64,000 nucleotides of DNA, from positions 1-64,000 of the forward strand of contig JANOCT010000032.1 of assembly GCA_031412335.1 (NCBI GenBank), in the 5' to 3' direction. A model generated the notes under the pieces. The model was not told where the DNA came from and made no database searches. It saw only the letters and a list, made by a program, of their open reading frames with translations. Origin of the DNA: JBBQYA01 sp031412335. GTDB taxonomy: Bacteria > Bacteroidota > Bacteroidia > Sphingobacteriales > Sphingobacteriaceae. The first letter of the stretch is position 1; every line of letters begins with the position of its first letter. Shown here piece by piece: positions 44,182 through 53,392 of this stretch. The position numbers were made by a program, and so were the translations under genes.

Positions 44182-45627
44182 ATGATTTTAAAAAACAGAA
44201 TTGGCTTAAAAAAATACAGTCATATTAAATGTATTATATATATACTATTTATATTTCAATCAATAACACTAACTATTCAAGCACAAACAGTTACAGGGTT
44301 TGGCTTAGGTGCAAGTGATGGATTTTTTTATAGAGGTTTTGTATCAGCCGTATATGTAGATCATGTAAACAATCATATTTGGGCAGGTGGAACATATATG
44401 TATATGGATACAATACCTTGCTATGGAATTTCAAGATGGGATGGGTCTAAATGGCAAAATTTAGGAACAGGGTTAATTGATTCTACTGGCTATTCTGGTG
44501 TAAGAGTATCTGATATCAAGCGTTTTCAAAATGAAATCTATGTTACTGGCAATTTTTCGACTATCGGTGGGTTAACAACTAAAACAGGCCTTGCAAAATG
44601 GGATGGAAACCAGTGGCAAGTTATTCCAGGTACACTTTTAAGTACTGGTTACCAAGCAAAGGCTGGTCCGTTTAAAATGGTTGAATATAACAATGAACTA
44701 ATTCTTGTTGGAAAAATTGATTCACTAGATTCCAACCCAGCAAAAGTTGTTAGTTGGAATGGTTCCGTTTGGAAATCAATTGGCAAAAATTTTCAAGGCA
44801 ATCCTTGCGATTTTAACGCTATTAATGCTGTTGATGTTTTTAACAATGAGTTGTATGTCGCTGGCAACATGAACTGCAATACTCCTGATGAAGAATATGT
44901 GTATAAATTAGTTGATACGACATGGGTTCAAGTTGGAACTGGATTTAATGGAGATTGCTGGCTTAATACGTTTGCTAATTATCAAAATAAATTATACGTA
45001 GGAGGCTACTTTTCAACACAAGGCGGCAATGTTGATAATAGTTTAGTGTATTTAGAAAATGGCAATTTTATGCCTACAAATGGCGGAACACTTCCTGCTA
45101 ATTTATTAGACCTACAAGAGCATAAAGGAGAATTATATGCTGCTGGTCAAATCAATTTTGCAGGTTTTCAGCCCGTAGATCGTATCGCAAAGTGGAATGG
45201 TAACCAATGGTTAAATACAGGTGTTAGCGTATATGATACTTTAACAATAGGAAAGAAAGGAACCATTACTGCAATGTCAGAATATAATGGAAAATTATTA
45301 GTAGCAGGTACTTTTACTCGAATTAATAATACTCAAGCTAATAGTATCGCTCTAATTGATTTCTCAACTTCCGGTATAAATCTCAAACAAGACGATAAAA
45401 ATTTAACACTATATCCAAACCCAACAAGTGATATACTAACTATAAAAGTAGAAAATGGTAATCGGGAAGGCAGTGTAAAATTGTTCAACCAATTAGGGCA
45501 AATAGTTTATAGCCAAATAAATGGTGTTTTCCAACCTGTAGATGTAAGCACTTTTGCTAAAGGAGTATATTTTGCTGAGGTTAGGCAAGAAGATAAAGTA
45601 ATGAGGCAAAAAGTGGTGGTGGAGTAA
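44182..45627 (+). CDS. T9SS-sorted propeller/kelch-like secreted protein
   Basis: 481 residues. A signal peptide near residues 14-35 (YILFIFQSITLTIQAQ) precedes repeats of about 50 residues with the pattern W(D/N)G..W..(L/I)GTG, for example ISRWDGSKWQNLGTG, LAKWDGNQWQVIPG, VSWNGSVWKSIG and IAKWNGNQWLNTG. They probably form a beta propeller. The C-terminal T9SS domain starts near 405 with LTLYPNPTSDILTIK and ends MRQKVVVE. It begins 7 bases after the poly-G gene and is followed by a strong terminator, so the two form one transcript. Ligand unknown; carbohydrate or matrix binding is plausible. Confidence 0.8.
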   Translation: MILKNRIGLKKYSHIKCIIYILFIFQSITLTIQAQTVTGFGLGASDGFFYRGFVSAVYVDHVNNHIWAGGTYMYMDTIPCYGISRWDGSKWQNLGTGLIDSTGYSGVRVSDIKRFQNEIYVTGNFSTIGGLTTKTGLAKWDGNQWQVIPGTLLSTGYQAKAGPFKMVEYNNELILVGKIDSLDSNPAKVVSWNGSVWKSIGKNFQGNPCDFNAINAVDVFNNELYVAGNMNCNTPDEEYVYKLVDTTWVQVGTGFNGDCWLNTFANYQNKLYVGGYFSTQGGNVDNSLVYLENGNFMPTNGGTLPANLLDLQEHKGELYAAGQINFAGFQPVDRIAKWNGNQWLNTGVSVYDTLTIGKKGTITAMSEYNGKLLVAGTFTRINNTQANSIALIDFSTSGINLKQDDKNLTLYPNPTSDILTIKVENGNREGSVKLFNQLGQIVYSQINGVFQPVDVSTFAKGVYFAEVRQEDKVMRQKVVVE

Positions 45628-45644
45628 ATAAAAAAAGAATAGTT

Positions 45645-45680
45645 AAAAAGCCCTGGTTCAACAATCAGGGCTTTTTGTTT
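45645..45680 (+). terminator. Rho-independent terminator after the surface-protein pair
   Basis: AAAAAGCCCTG (45645-45655) pairs perfectly with CAGGGCTTTTT (45666-45676), with a 10-base loop. It closes the two-gene unit 41600-45627. Confidence 0.9.
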
Positions 45681-45775
45681 GGGATAGTTTTTAAAAATTT
45701 TATCCTATAATTTTATGAAAAACCTTATAAACTATTTCAATTCGACGGCTTTTAAAATCAAACGCTAATAAAGCA

Positions 45776-45783
45776 TAAATTTG
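45776..45783 (+). promoter_or_regulatory. TAnnTTTG -7 box for pdeM
   Basis: TAAATTTG lies 4 bases before the PdeM ATG at 45788, which would give a leaderless or very short 5' end. No convincing -33 TTG. Confidence 0.3.
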
Positions 45784-45787
45784 CTTC

Positions 45788-46453
45788 ATGATTTCCGAAG
45801 TAGCCGAGCATGAAATTTTAGGTCAACATTTACTCTTACTTCCTCAAAAAGCCATTTATTGGAAAGAAGAAAAAACCTTAATAATTTCTGATTTGCATTT
45901 TGGTAAGGCTGCTCATTTCAGAAAAGCTGGCATTGCGGTACCAAATGGCAACATTAATACAGATATTTTATTGTTAAGTAAACTCATTCAAAAATACCTA
46001 CCAGAAACGCTTATTTTTTTAGGAGATTTATTTCACAGTGATTTTAATAGCGATTGGAACTTGTTTTCTGATTGGCGAAAGCTACATCCAACACTAAAAA
46101 TAATATTGGTGAAAGGAAACCACGATATTATTCCATCTAATTATTACAGCACTTTGGCTATTGAAATTATAAGCAAAGAGCTTTATCTTGGCCCATTTGA
46201 ATTTGCACATCACCCTTATAGCCTAAATCAGGAAATTTCAGAAAACCATCCATACCGGATTTGTGGGCACCTACATCCAGGAATACGACTAACAGGCAAA
46301 GGCAGACAATCCGCCACATTATCTTGTTTTTTCTTTTCTAAAAATCAAGCGATTCTTCCAGCTTTTGGTAGTTTCACCGGCAATTTCATTATAAAACCAA
46401 CAGAAAATGATCATATTTTTTGTGTAGTTAAAAACAGAATTATGAGTATTTGA
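45788..46453 (+). CDS. pdeM: Ligase-associated DNA damage response endonuclease PdeM
   Basis: 221 residues. Metallophosphoesterase with LIISDLHFGKAAHFRKAGIA, LIFLGDLFHSDF, ILVKGNHDIIPSNYY and ICGHLHPGIRL, the D..H/GD/GNH/GHLHP metal motifs. PdeM is the phosphoesterase/endonuclease of the ligase-associated repair set. Its helicase partner lies upstream at 38950, separated by two T9SS genes and a terminator, so co-transcription is lost. Cytosolic. Confidence 0.92.
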   Translation: MISEVAEHEILGQHLLLLPQKAIYWKEEKTLIISDLHFGKAAHFRKAGIAVPNGNINTDILLLSKLIQKYLPETLIFLGDLFHSDFNSDWNLFSDWRKLHPTLKIILVKGNHDIIPSNYYSTLAIEIISKELYLGPFEFAHHPYSLNQEISENHPYRICGHLHPGIRLTGKGRQSATLSCFFFSKNQAILPAFGSFTGNFIIKPTENDHIFCVVKNRIMSI

Positions 46454-46534
46454 TTGATAAAAAATTTACAATTAAGTTATATTATAGAATCGTTCTAAAT
46501 ATTTAACGATAATCTTCAAAGCGTATTAAATAAA

Positions 46535-46542
46535 TACATTTG
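46535..46542 (+). promoter_or_regulatory. TAnnTTTG -7 box for sdhCAB
   Basis: TACATTTG, a perfect match, 26 bases before the sdhC ATG at 46569. The -33 region has no clear TTG. Confidence 0.4.
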
Positions 46543-46568
46543 TTATTAAGCCAAAAACCAACTCAATT

Positions 46569-47354
46569 ATGGGCAGTCTTGCTAAATCATTAAATTCATC
46601 AATCGGTCAAAAAGTAACAATGAGCCTCACAGGCTTGTTTTTATGCATATTTCTTGTAGTTCATCTTACCGGAAATTTTCAGCTTTTCAAAAACGACAAT
46701 GGCTTAGCCTTTAACGAATATGCCGTTTTCATGACCACTTTTCCACCAATCACATTTATATCTTATGGGTTGTATGCCATGATTCTTTATCATGCTTTCA
46801 AAGGATTGGCACTTGCTTACAACAATCAAAAAGCAAGACCTGTGAAGTATGCCTTCAACAATCCGTCTAAAAACAGTCACTGGACTTCCAGAAATATGGG
46901 AGTTTTAGGAACTATTTTATTGGTTTTTATAGCTGCACACATGAGTAATTTTTGGTTTGAATACAAATTCGGTTTTACTCCTTATGCTAAATACGAAATC
47001 AATACGAGCAACAATCAATTGATAAGTTTTAGTGAATATGGGAAAGAATTAGAAGTTAAAAAACAGGAGTTTACCGTTGGAGAATCTACTAAAGTCGTAA
47101 TCATAAAAGATTTGTACAAAGAGGTTTCTGAAGATTTTAAGGTATGGTGGATCGTTTTATTTTATGTTGTATCCATGGGTGCTGTTGCTTTCCACTTATA
47201 TCATGGCTTTCAAAGTGCATTTCAAACGCTGGGTATTAATCATAACCGATACATTACTGCTATCAGGTTTGTGGGTTTGTGGGTTTTTAGCATTATAATA
47301 CCAATTGGTTTTGCTGCTATGCCTATTTATTTTTATGCAAAACAATTTATATAA
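46569..47354 (+). CDS. sdhC: Succinate dehydrogenase cytochrome b558 subunit
   Basis: 261 residues. Five hydrophobic segments and membrane histidines in LCIFLVVHLTGNFQLF, MILYHAFKGLAL, FIAAHMSNFWFEY and AFHLYHGFQSAFQTLG fit the diheme b558-type anchor. It tethers the SdhAB catalytic part to the inner membrane and passes electrons to menaquinone. First gene of sdhCAB, 58 bases before sdhA. Confidence 0.95.
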   Translation: MGSLAKSLNSSIGQKVTMSLTGLFLCIFLVVHLTGNFQLFKNDNGLAFNEYAVFMTTFPPITFISYGLYAMILYHAFKGLALAYNNQKARPVKYAFNNPSKNSHWTSRNMGVLGTILLVFIAAHMSNFWFEYKFGFTPYAKYEINTSNNQLISFSEYGKELEVKKQEFTVGESTKVVIIKDLYKEVSEDFKVWWIVLFYVVSMGAVAFHLYHGFQSAFQTLGINHNRYITAIRFVGLWVFSIIIPIGFAAMPIYFYAKQFI

Positions 47355-47412
47355 TCCTAATTGTTTAATAGCTACAAGAAATTAACGATTTGATCGAATA
47401 AATTTAAAACGT

Positions 47413-49335
47413 ATGTCAACGATAAAATTAGATTCAAAAGTTCCAGCAGGAGATTTATCCCAAAAATGGAGCAAACATAAATTCAACCTTAAATTGGTAA
47501 ACCCTTCCAATAAGCGTAAATACGAAATTATAGTAGTAGGCACTGGTTTGGCAGGAGCATCTGCAGCGGCTTCGCTTGCAGAATTAGGCTATAAAGTAAA
47601 AGCATTTTGTTTTCACGATAGCCCCAGAAGAGCACATAGCATAGCTGCTCAAGGTGGTATAAATGCTGCTAAGAATTATAGAAATGATGGCGACAGCGTT
47701 TTTAGATTATTTTATGATACCATAAAAGGTGGTGATTACAGAGCCAGGGAAGCGAATGTGCATCGTTTAGCAGAAGTAAGTGTAAATATTATTGATCAGT
47801 GTGTAGCTCAAGGTGTACCTTTTGCCAGAGAATATGGAGGCTTGTTAGATAACCGATCTTTTGGTGGAGCACAAGTTTCGCGTACGTTTTATGCTCGAGG
47901 CCAAACCGGACAGCAATTATTATTAGGAGCTTATTCAGCATTGAACCGACAAATTAATCTGGGAAATGTAACTATGCATACCCGAAGTGAAATGTTGGAT
48001 TTAGTAACGATTGATGGTGTTGCTAAAGGAATTGTAACTCGTGATTTAATCAGTGGAAAAATAGATTCACATGCTGCACATGCAGTATTGTTGTGTACAG
48101 GAGGATATGGAAATGTGTTTTATCTTTCAACCAATGCAATGGGATCTAATACTACAGCAATTTGGAGAGCACATAAAAAAGGAGCCTTGTTTGCAAATCC
48201 TTGTTTTACTCAAATCCATCCAACCTGTATTCCTGTTTCGGGGGAGCATCAATCTAAGCTTACCTTAATGAGCGAAAGTTTGAGAAATGATGGAAGAGTT
48301 TGGGTACCAAAGCAACCAGGAGAAAAAAGAAAACCAACCGATATACCTGAAGATGAACGAGATTATTTTCTGGAAAGAAAATATCCATCTTTCGGAAATT
48401 TAGTACCAAGAGATGTTGCATCCAGAAATGCAAAAGATATGGTTGATACTGGAAAAGGGGTTGGTGTAAGCGGAATAGCAGTTTATTTAGATTTCGCTGA
48501 CTCTATAAAAAGGTTAGGAGAAGATGCAGTTAGAGCTAAATATGGAAATCTTTTCGATATGTATCAACAGATTACAGACGAAAATCCATATAAATCACCT
48601 ATGAGAATTTACCCAGCTGTACATTACACCATGGGTGGGTTATGGGTTGATTATAATTTGCAAACTACCATTCCAGGTCTTTATGCTTTAGGTGAAGCAA
48701 ATTTTTCAGATCATGGAGCTAACAGATTGGGAGCTAGTGCCTTGATGCAAGGTTTAGCAGATGGGTATTTCGTAATTCCGTATACAGTTGGCGATTACCT
48801 TGCTACCATCGGACCTATTCCTATTAATAAAAATCATCCTGCGTTTACAGAAGCAGAAAATAAAGTAAAAGAAGGAATCAACAAACTTTTATCCATAAAA
48901 GGTAAAAAAACAGTTGATGAATTTCATCGTGAGCTTGGTTTGATTATGTGGAACAACTGTGGAATGGCCAGAAATGCGGAAGGTTTAATAAAAGCCAAAA
49001 AGGATATTCAAAACTTAAAAGCAGAATTTTGGAGTAATGTAATTGTAGTGGGAACTGCTGATGAATTCAACATGTCGATAGAAAAGGCTGGCAGAGTTGC
49101 CGATTTTATTGAATTAGGAGAGTTGATGATTGATGACGCTTTGGATAGAAAAGAATCATGTGGTGGCCATTTCAGAGAAGAATATCAAACAGAAGAAAAT
49201 GAAGCGTTGAGAAATGATGATGATTATGCTTATGTAGCTGCCTGGGAATTTAATGGTGAAAATCAACCAGAAACTTTACATAAAGAAGAATTGATATTTG
49301 AAAGCGTGAAACTTACTCAAAGAAGTTACAAGTAA
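47413..49335 (+). CDS. sdhA: Succinate dehydrogenase flavoprotein subunit
   Basis: 640 residues. The FAD-binding fold begins near 38 with IIVVGTGLAGASAAASLAELGY. The covalent FAD histidine region is RAHSIAAQGGINAAKN, and the active-site and substrate regions include HPTCIPVSGEH, GANRLGASALMQGLADG and MPLR-equivalent arginines. It oxidises succinate to fumarate on the cytosolic face. Length and order with sdhC/sdhB are those of the b558-type Bacteroidota enzyme. Confidence 0.97.
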   Translation: MSTIKLDSKVPAGDLSQKWSKHKFNLKLVNPSNKRKYEIIVVGTGLAGASAAASLAELGYKVKAFCFHDSPRRAHSIAAQGGINAAKNYRNDGDSVFRLFYDTIKGGDYRAREANVHRLAEVSVNIIDQCVAQGVPFAREYGGLLDNRSFGGAQVSRTFYARGQTGQQLLLGAYSALNRQINLGNVTMHTRSEMLDLVTIDGVAKGIVTRDLISGKIDSHAAHAVLLCTGGYGNVFYLSTNAMGSNTTAIWRAHKKGALFANPCFTQIHPTCIPVSGEHQSKLTLMSESLRNDGRVWVPKQPGEKRKPTDIPEDERDYFLERKYPSFGNLVPRDVASRNAKDMVDTGKGVGVSGIAVYLDFADSIKRLGEDAVRAKYGNLFDMYQQITDENPYKSPMRIYPAVHYTMGGLWVDYNLQTTIPGLYALGEANFSDHGANRLGASALMQGLADGYFVIPYTVGDYLATIGPIPINKNHPAFTEAENKVKEGINKLLSIKGKKTVDEFHRELGLIMWNNCGMARNAEGLIKAKKDIQNLKAEFWSNVIVVGTADEFNMSIEKAGRVADFIELGELMIDDALDRKESCGGHFREEYQTEENEALRNDDDYAYVAAWEFNGENQPETLHKEELIFESVKLTQRSYK

Positions 49336-49388
49336 GCTGAAGCAAGTAATAAGAAAAAAAGATTTTAAACTAACTCATAAACTATAAA

Positions 49389-50156
49389 ATGAGCGGAATG
49401 ATGAATTTAAATCTGAAAGTCTGGAGACAGAAAAACAGAAACTCAACTGGTAAAATGGTTGATTATACAGCAAAAAATGTATCGCCTGATATGTCTTTTT
49501 TGGAAATGTTAGATGAAGTGAATGAAGATTTAACTAGAAAAGGTGAAGATCCTATCCACTTTGATCATGATTGCCGAGAAGGAATTTGCGGATCTTGTAG
49601 TTTATATATAAACGGAACTCCACATGGTCCTAAAAAAGCAATTACAACTTGCCAATTACACATGCGTTCATTTTCAGATGGAGAAACAATCATAATTGAA
49701 CCTTGGAGAGCAGAAGCTTTTCCTATAAATAAAGATTTATCGGTAGATCGTTCTGCATTTGACAGAATACAACAAGCAGGTGGTTTTATTTCAGTAAATA
49801 CAGGTGGAGTACCTGATGCAAATGAAATTCCTATTTCTAAAGTAATTGCAGATGAGGCTTTTAGCTCAGCAACTTGTATTGGTTGTGGTGCTTGTGTTGC
49901 GGCATGTAAAAATGCAAGCGCAATGTTGTTTGTAAGTGCGAAAGTATCTCAATTTGCTATGTTGCCACAAGGCAAGCCCGAAAAAGCCAGACGAGTATTA
50001 GCAATGGTAGCTCAAATGGATGCCGAAGGCTTTGGTAGCTGTACCAATACCGGTGCCTGCGAAGCTGAATGCCCGAAAGAAATTTCGTTAACCAATATAG
50101 CTAGAATGAACCGAGAGTATTTAGGCGCTGGTATTTTTTCTGAAGAGGAGATTTAA
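49389..50156 (+). CDS. sdhB: Succinate dehydrogenase iron-sulfur subunit
   Basis: 255 residues. The N-terminal [2Fe-2S] cluster has CREGICGSCSLYINGTPHG and a later cysteine in ITTCQ. The C-terminal ferredoxin-type clusters have CIGCGACVAACKNA and CTNTGACEAECPKE. It passes electrons from FAD to the membrane anchor. The stop overlaps the convergent M1 peptidase gene by 4 bases; no terminator is visible between them. Confidence 0.97.
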   Translation: MSGMMNLNLKVWRQKNRNSTGKMVDYTAKNVSPDMSFLEMLDEVNEDLTRKGEDPIHFDHDCREGICGSCSLYINGTPHGPKKAITTCQLHMRSFSDGETIIIEPWRAEAFPINKDLSVDRSAFDRIQQAGGFISVNTGGVPDANEIPISKVIADEAFSSATCIGCGACVAACKNASAMLFVSAKVSQFAMLPQGKPEKARRVLAMVAQMDAEGFGSCTNTGACEAECPKEISLTNIARMNREYLGAGIFSEEEI

Positions 50157-51799
50157 TTTATTCTTTTGGTTTTTACATAAAAATGATCTTCATCAACCCG
50201 AAAGTCATTTTTTTTGCCATTTATTTTCAATAATTGCCAATTATTAGTTGGTGTTATTGTTTGATAAACTTTATTTTTTGTCATTAACCTAACAGGCATT
50301 TCGAAATTTTTCACATTCGTATTCCATCTATATTCTACGGTTTTACTGCTAGTTTTTAACTCCAATTCTGGTAAATCTGGATAATTTAAATATTGGTCTG
50401 CTATTTTGCTAATATCTTTTCCCGACTTCGCACTTATATAGTTTATAATTTCTTCGGTTGTAGTTGTTTTTAAACCAAAATCCTTTTGTATTCCTTTTAA
50501 AATACTAAACCATACAACATCATTATTTATAACTGATCGAATAGTATTTAGAAAAAGACTTCCTTTTGGATACATATCTCCACTACCCTCTAAGTTTAAA
50601 TTGTATTTGCCAATAATCGGAGACTTATTTCCAATAAAATTTTTTCCACCGTTTAAATAGCTAATTGCAGAGTCTTTTCCATATAAACATTCCACATAAA
50701 TGGATTCTGAATAAGTGCAAAATCCTTCATGTATCCACATATCAGCGATATCCTTACTGGTTACATTATTTCCCCACCATTCATGGCCGGTTTCATGGAT
50801 AATTATATAATCGAATAACTTTCCAATTCCAGTTCCTGAACGATCAGTACCTAAATATCCCTGCAAATAATTATTTCCATAGGCTACAGCACTTTGATGT
50901 TCCATTCCTAGGTACGAAGTTTCAACTAATTTGTAGCTATCTCTTGTAAATGGATAATCTCCAAAGAATTTCTCGTAGCATTCCATCATAGGTTTTACTT
51001 GCTTAAAATGTTCTTTCGCCTTTTCTAAATTATAACTTAATACATAATAGTCTAATAATAAACCATTAGGCATAGTTTCAGAAAAGTTCACAAAATCACC
51101 AATATTAAAAGTAACGTTATAGCTGTTTATTGGATACGTTATTATCCAATTGGTTGTAGTATTATTTTCGTCTGCTTTAGTTTTTGAACGAAGCTTTCCA
51201 TTGGCAACCATTGTATATTTTGAAGGCGATGTAAAAGTTAAAAGCATACTATCAACTTCATCTGCTTGATGATCTTTGCAAGGCCACCATAAACTCGCAC
51301 CAGTTCCTTGGCAAGCTACTCCTACAAAATCATTCTCATTTTTATCTTTTTTCCAAACAAAGCCACCATCCCATGGAGCTCTTTTTGCAGCTATTGGTGT
51401 ACCATTATAAAATATTTGAATATATGCTTGTTCTCCCTTATTTTGTTGATTTGGAAAATAAACGAATACTGCTCCGAATTCTCTACTAAATTTTAATTCA
51501 TTGCCTTTATTATCAAGAATTTTTTCCAGTTTCATGTTTTCAAAAAGATCAATTTGCAATTTGCTAAAATCAGTAACAACGGTAAAAAAAATGGTATTAC
51601 TTCCTGAAATTGATTTATTTGCGAAATCAAACTTTACATCCAAATGGTTAAATGTTTGGTCGTAACAAGTTCTTTCTGGCGATAGTGCTCCTCGCAATGT
51701 ATCAGCTTTAGTAATTTGATTCTCGACACCAAATAACTGTGCAAACAATGTACTGAACGAAAAAATAAGTAAAAATATAAGAATTGAGGCTCGTTTCAT
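50153..51799 (-). CDS. Exported M1-family aminopeptidase
   Basis: 548 residues with a signal peptide (about 1-21, ending TLFAQ). The gluzincin site is IIHETGHEWWGNN with IADMWIHEGFCTYSES supplying the third zinc ligand. The M1 substrate site is TSYLGMEHQSAVAYGN (the GxMEN-like motif reads GMEHQ here). The beta-rich N-terminal and catalytic domains are present, but the C-terminal helical domain is short. It probably trims peptides in the periplasm. It is convergent with sdhB. Confidence 0.92.
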   Translation of the reverse strand: MKRASILIFLLIFSFSTLFAQLFGVENQITKADTLRGALSPERTCYDQTFNHLDVKFDFANKSISGSNTIFFTVVTDFSKLQIDLFENMKLEKILDNKGNELKFSREFGAVFVYFPNQQNKGEQAYIQIFYNGTPIAAKRAPWDGGFVWKKDKNENDFVGVACQGTGASLWWPCKDHQADEVDSMLLTFTSPSKYTMVANGKLRSKTKADENNTTTNWIITYPINSYNVTFNIGDFVNFSETMPNGLLLDYYVLSYNLEKAKEHFKQVKPMMECYEKFFGDYPFTRDSYKLVETSYLGMEHQSAVAYGNNYLQGYLGTDRSGTGIGKLFDYIIIHETGHEWWGNNVTSKDIADMWIHEGFCTYSESIYVECLYGKDSAISYLNGGKNFIGNKSPIIGKYNLNLEGSGDMYPKGSLFLNTIRSVINNDVVWFSILKGIQKDFGLKTTTTEEIINYISAKSGKDISKIADQYLNYPDLPELELKTSSKTVEYRWNTNVKNFEMPVRLMTKNKVYQTITPTNNWQLLKINGKKNDFRVDEDHFYVKTKRIN

Positions 51800-51837
51800 G
51801 TTTTTTAGTTTAGGCTAATGTAACCATTGGAATTTTA

Positions 51838-52059
51838 ATAAATAGACAAATCAATTATTTGAAAGCTTATTTAGCTGGTGGTAATCATCTTACATCTGCC
51901 TCCAGCATTAAAACTTTTCATCTGTTAACGTCAGCAAGTGCATTGAAAGCACGTCAGGCTTTAATTAATAATGAGATAATTGACATGAGCGAAGGAACAA
52001 TAAGTATGCTTGATCCTATTTTGAAACTATGGTTGCAACATTATTATTTTATCAATTAA
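51838..52059 (+). pseudogene. Remnant of an AAA-family ATPase C-terminus
   Basis: The frame is open from 51814, with a TTG at 51859 but no good start. It reads LKAYLAGGNHLTSASSIK, SASALKARQALINNEIID and EGTISMLDPILKLWLQHYYF. These are the winged-helix end of archaeal-type/ATPase_2-like AAA proteins, where DP(I/L)xxLWLxxY closes the chain. The nucleotide-binding part is absent. It is a 5'-truncated pseudogene, perhaps left by a rearrangement. Confidence 0.65.
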
Positions 52060-52073
52060 AATAAACCAAATAG

Positions 52074-52095
52074 TAAGTTACCATTTGGTAACTTA
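52074..52095. promoter_or_regulatory. Inverted repeat upstream of the DEAD-box helicase
   Basis: TAAGTTACCA (52074-52083), TT, then TGGTAACTTA (52086-52095): perfect 10-base arms. It lies 42 bases before the predicted -33 and 81 before the ATG. No T-run follows, so an operator is likelier than a terminator, though it also follows the ATPase remnant by 15 bases. Confidence 0.45.
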
Positions 52096-52136
52096 AATAT
52101 AAAACCATAATTTTTAATCTTTTTAACAGAACGACA

Positions 52137-52170
52137 TTGGAATAGCTCCACTTTTAAATTCGTATCTTTA
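52137..52170 (+). promoter_or_regulatory. Candidate promoter of the DEAD-box helicase
   Basis: TTG at 52137-52139, 23 bases, then TATCTTTA at 52163-52170 (last base of TAnnTTTG differs). The ATG is at 52177, so the leader would be nearly absent. Confidence 0.4.
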
Positions 52171-52176
52171 CATTTT

Positions 52177-53385
52177 ATGGACTTCAACTCGTTTGGCCTG
52201 AACGATAGCCTTTTAGAAGGTGTACTATCAATGGGCTATAAAACCGCAACACCAATACAGACCGAAGCAATACCTGCCGTATTACAAGGCAGAGATTTAT
52301 TAGCTTGTGCCCAAACCGGAACAGGCAAAACAGGAGCTTTTCTGATTCCTTTAATGGAAAAACTAAGCAAAAAAAGTAATCATAGAATTCGCTGTCTGGT
52401 GCTAGTGCCAACAAGAGAACTGGCAAAACAGATAGACGAACAGGCTGAAGGTTTTTCTTATTTCAGCGAAGTAAGTTCAGCAGCAGTATATGGAGGTGGA
52501 AGTGGTGATATTTGGGAACAACAACGCAGAGCATTTGAAACTGGAACTGATATTATTATTGCAACGCCAGGCAGATTGATTGCACACATGCAAATGGAAT
52601 ATGTAAAACTAGATGAAGTTGAGTATTTGGTTTTAGATGAAGCTGATAAAATGCTTGATATGGGTTTTTATGAAGATATCGTAAAAATTGTAAAATCATT
52701 GCCAGAAAAAAGACAAACTCTGATGTTTTCGGCAACTATGCCACATAAAATAAAAGAGCTCACAAAAAAATTATTGAATGATCCGGTACAGATTGCTTTA
52801 GCAATTTCTAAACCAGCAGAAGGTATAAATCAGCAAGCTTATATGGTGTTTGATCATCAGAAAATAAAATTGTTGGAACATATTTTTCAAGAAAAAAATG
52901 TAGAAAACATGATCATTTTTACTTCTAGAAAAGTGAATGTACAGCAGATTGTTTCTTCATTACAAAGATTAAAATTTAAAGTAGGCGGAATACAATCAGA
53001 TAAAACACAGGAAGAACGTGAAACGATGATGCGTGACTTTAAAAGCGGCAAAATAAACGTTTTAGTTGCAACAGATATACTTTCTAGAGGAATTGACATT
53101 GAAGGATTAAGCCATGTTGTAAACTACGACGTACCTGGAGATGCAGAAGATTATGTACACAGAATTGGCAGAACAGCAAGAGCTCAAAGTAAAGGTGAAG
53201 CAATTACTTTTATTAATGAACAAAAGCAATATCAATTTGCTGCTATAGAGAAACTCATTGAAAAAGAAATACCTAAATTACCGCTTCCAGAAGCATTAGG
53301 AGCAGCTCCAGAATGGCAACCTAATGTAAAAGTTAAAGATTCAAGACCATTTAAGAAAAAGAAATTTTTTAAGAAAAAGGTTTAA
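52177..53385 (+). CDS. DEAD-box RNA helicase (RhlE-like)
   Basis: 402 residues. Motifs in order: Q motif region GYKTATPIQTEAIP, I CAQTGTGKTGAFL, Ia PTRELAKQI, II LDEADKMLDMGF, III MFSATMP, V ATDILSRGIDI, VI HRIGRTARAQ. The basic tail (PFKKKKFFKKKV) binds RNA. Cytosolic, ATP-dependent remodelling of structured RNA in ribosome assembly or cold response. The leading 30 residues and the short lysine tail fit RhlE. Confidence 0.92.
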   Translation: MDFNSFGLNDSLLEGVLSMGYKTATPIQTEAIPAVLQGRDLLACAQTGTGKTGAFLIPLMEKLSKKSNHRIRCLVLVPTRELAKQIDEQAEGFSYFSEVSSAAVYGGGSGDIWEQQRRAFETGTDIIIATPGRLIAHMQMEYVKLDEVEYLVLDEADKMLDMGFYEDIVKIVKSLPEKRQTLMFSATMPHKIKELTKKLLNDPVQIALAISKPAEGINQQAYMVFDHQKIKLLEHIFQEKNVENMIIFTSRKVNVQQIVSSLQRLKFKVGGIQSDKTQEERETMMRDFKSGKINVLVATDILSRGIDIEGLSHVVNYDVPGDAEDYVHRIGRTARAQSKGEAITFINEQKQYQFAAIEKLIEKEIPKLPLPEALGAAPEWQPNVKVKDSRPFKKKKFFKKKV

Positions 53386-53392
53386 TTAATTC

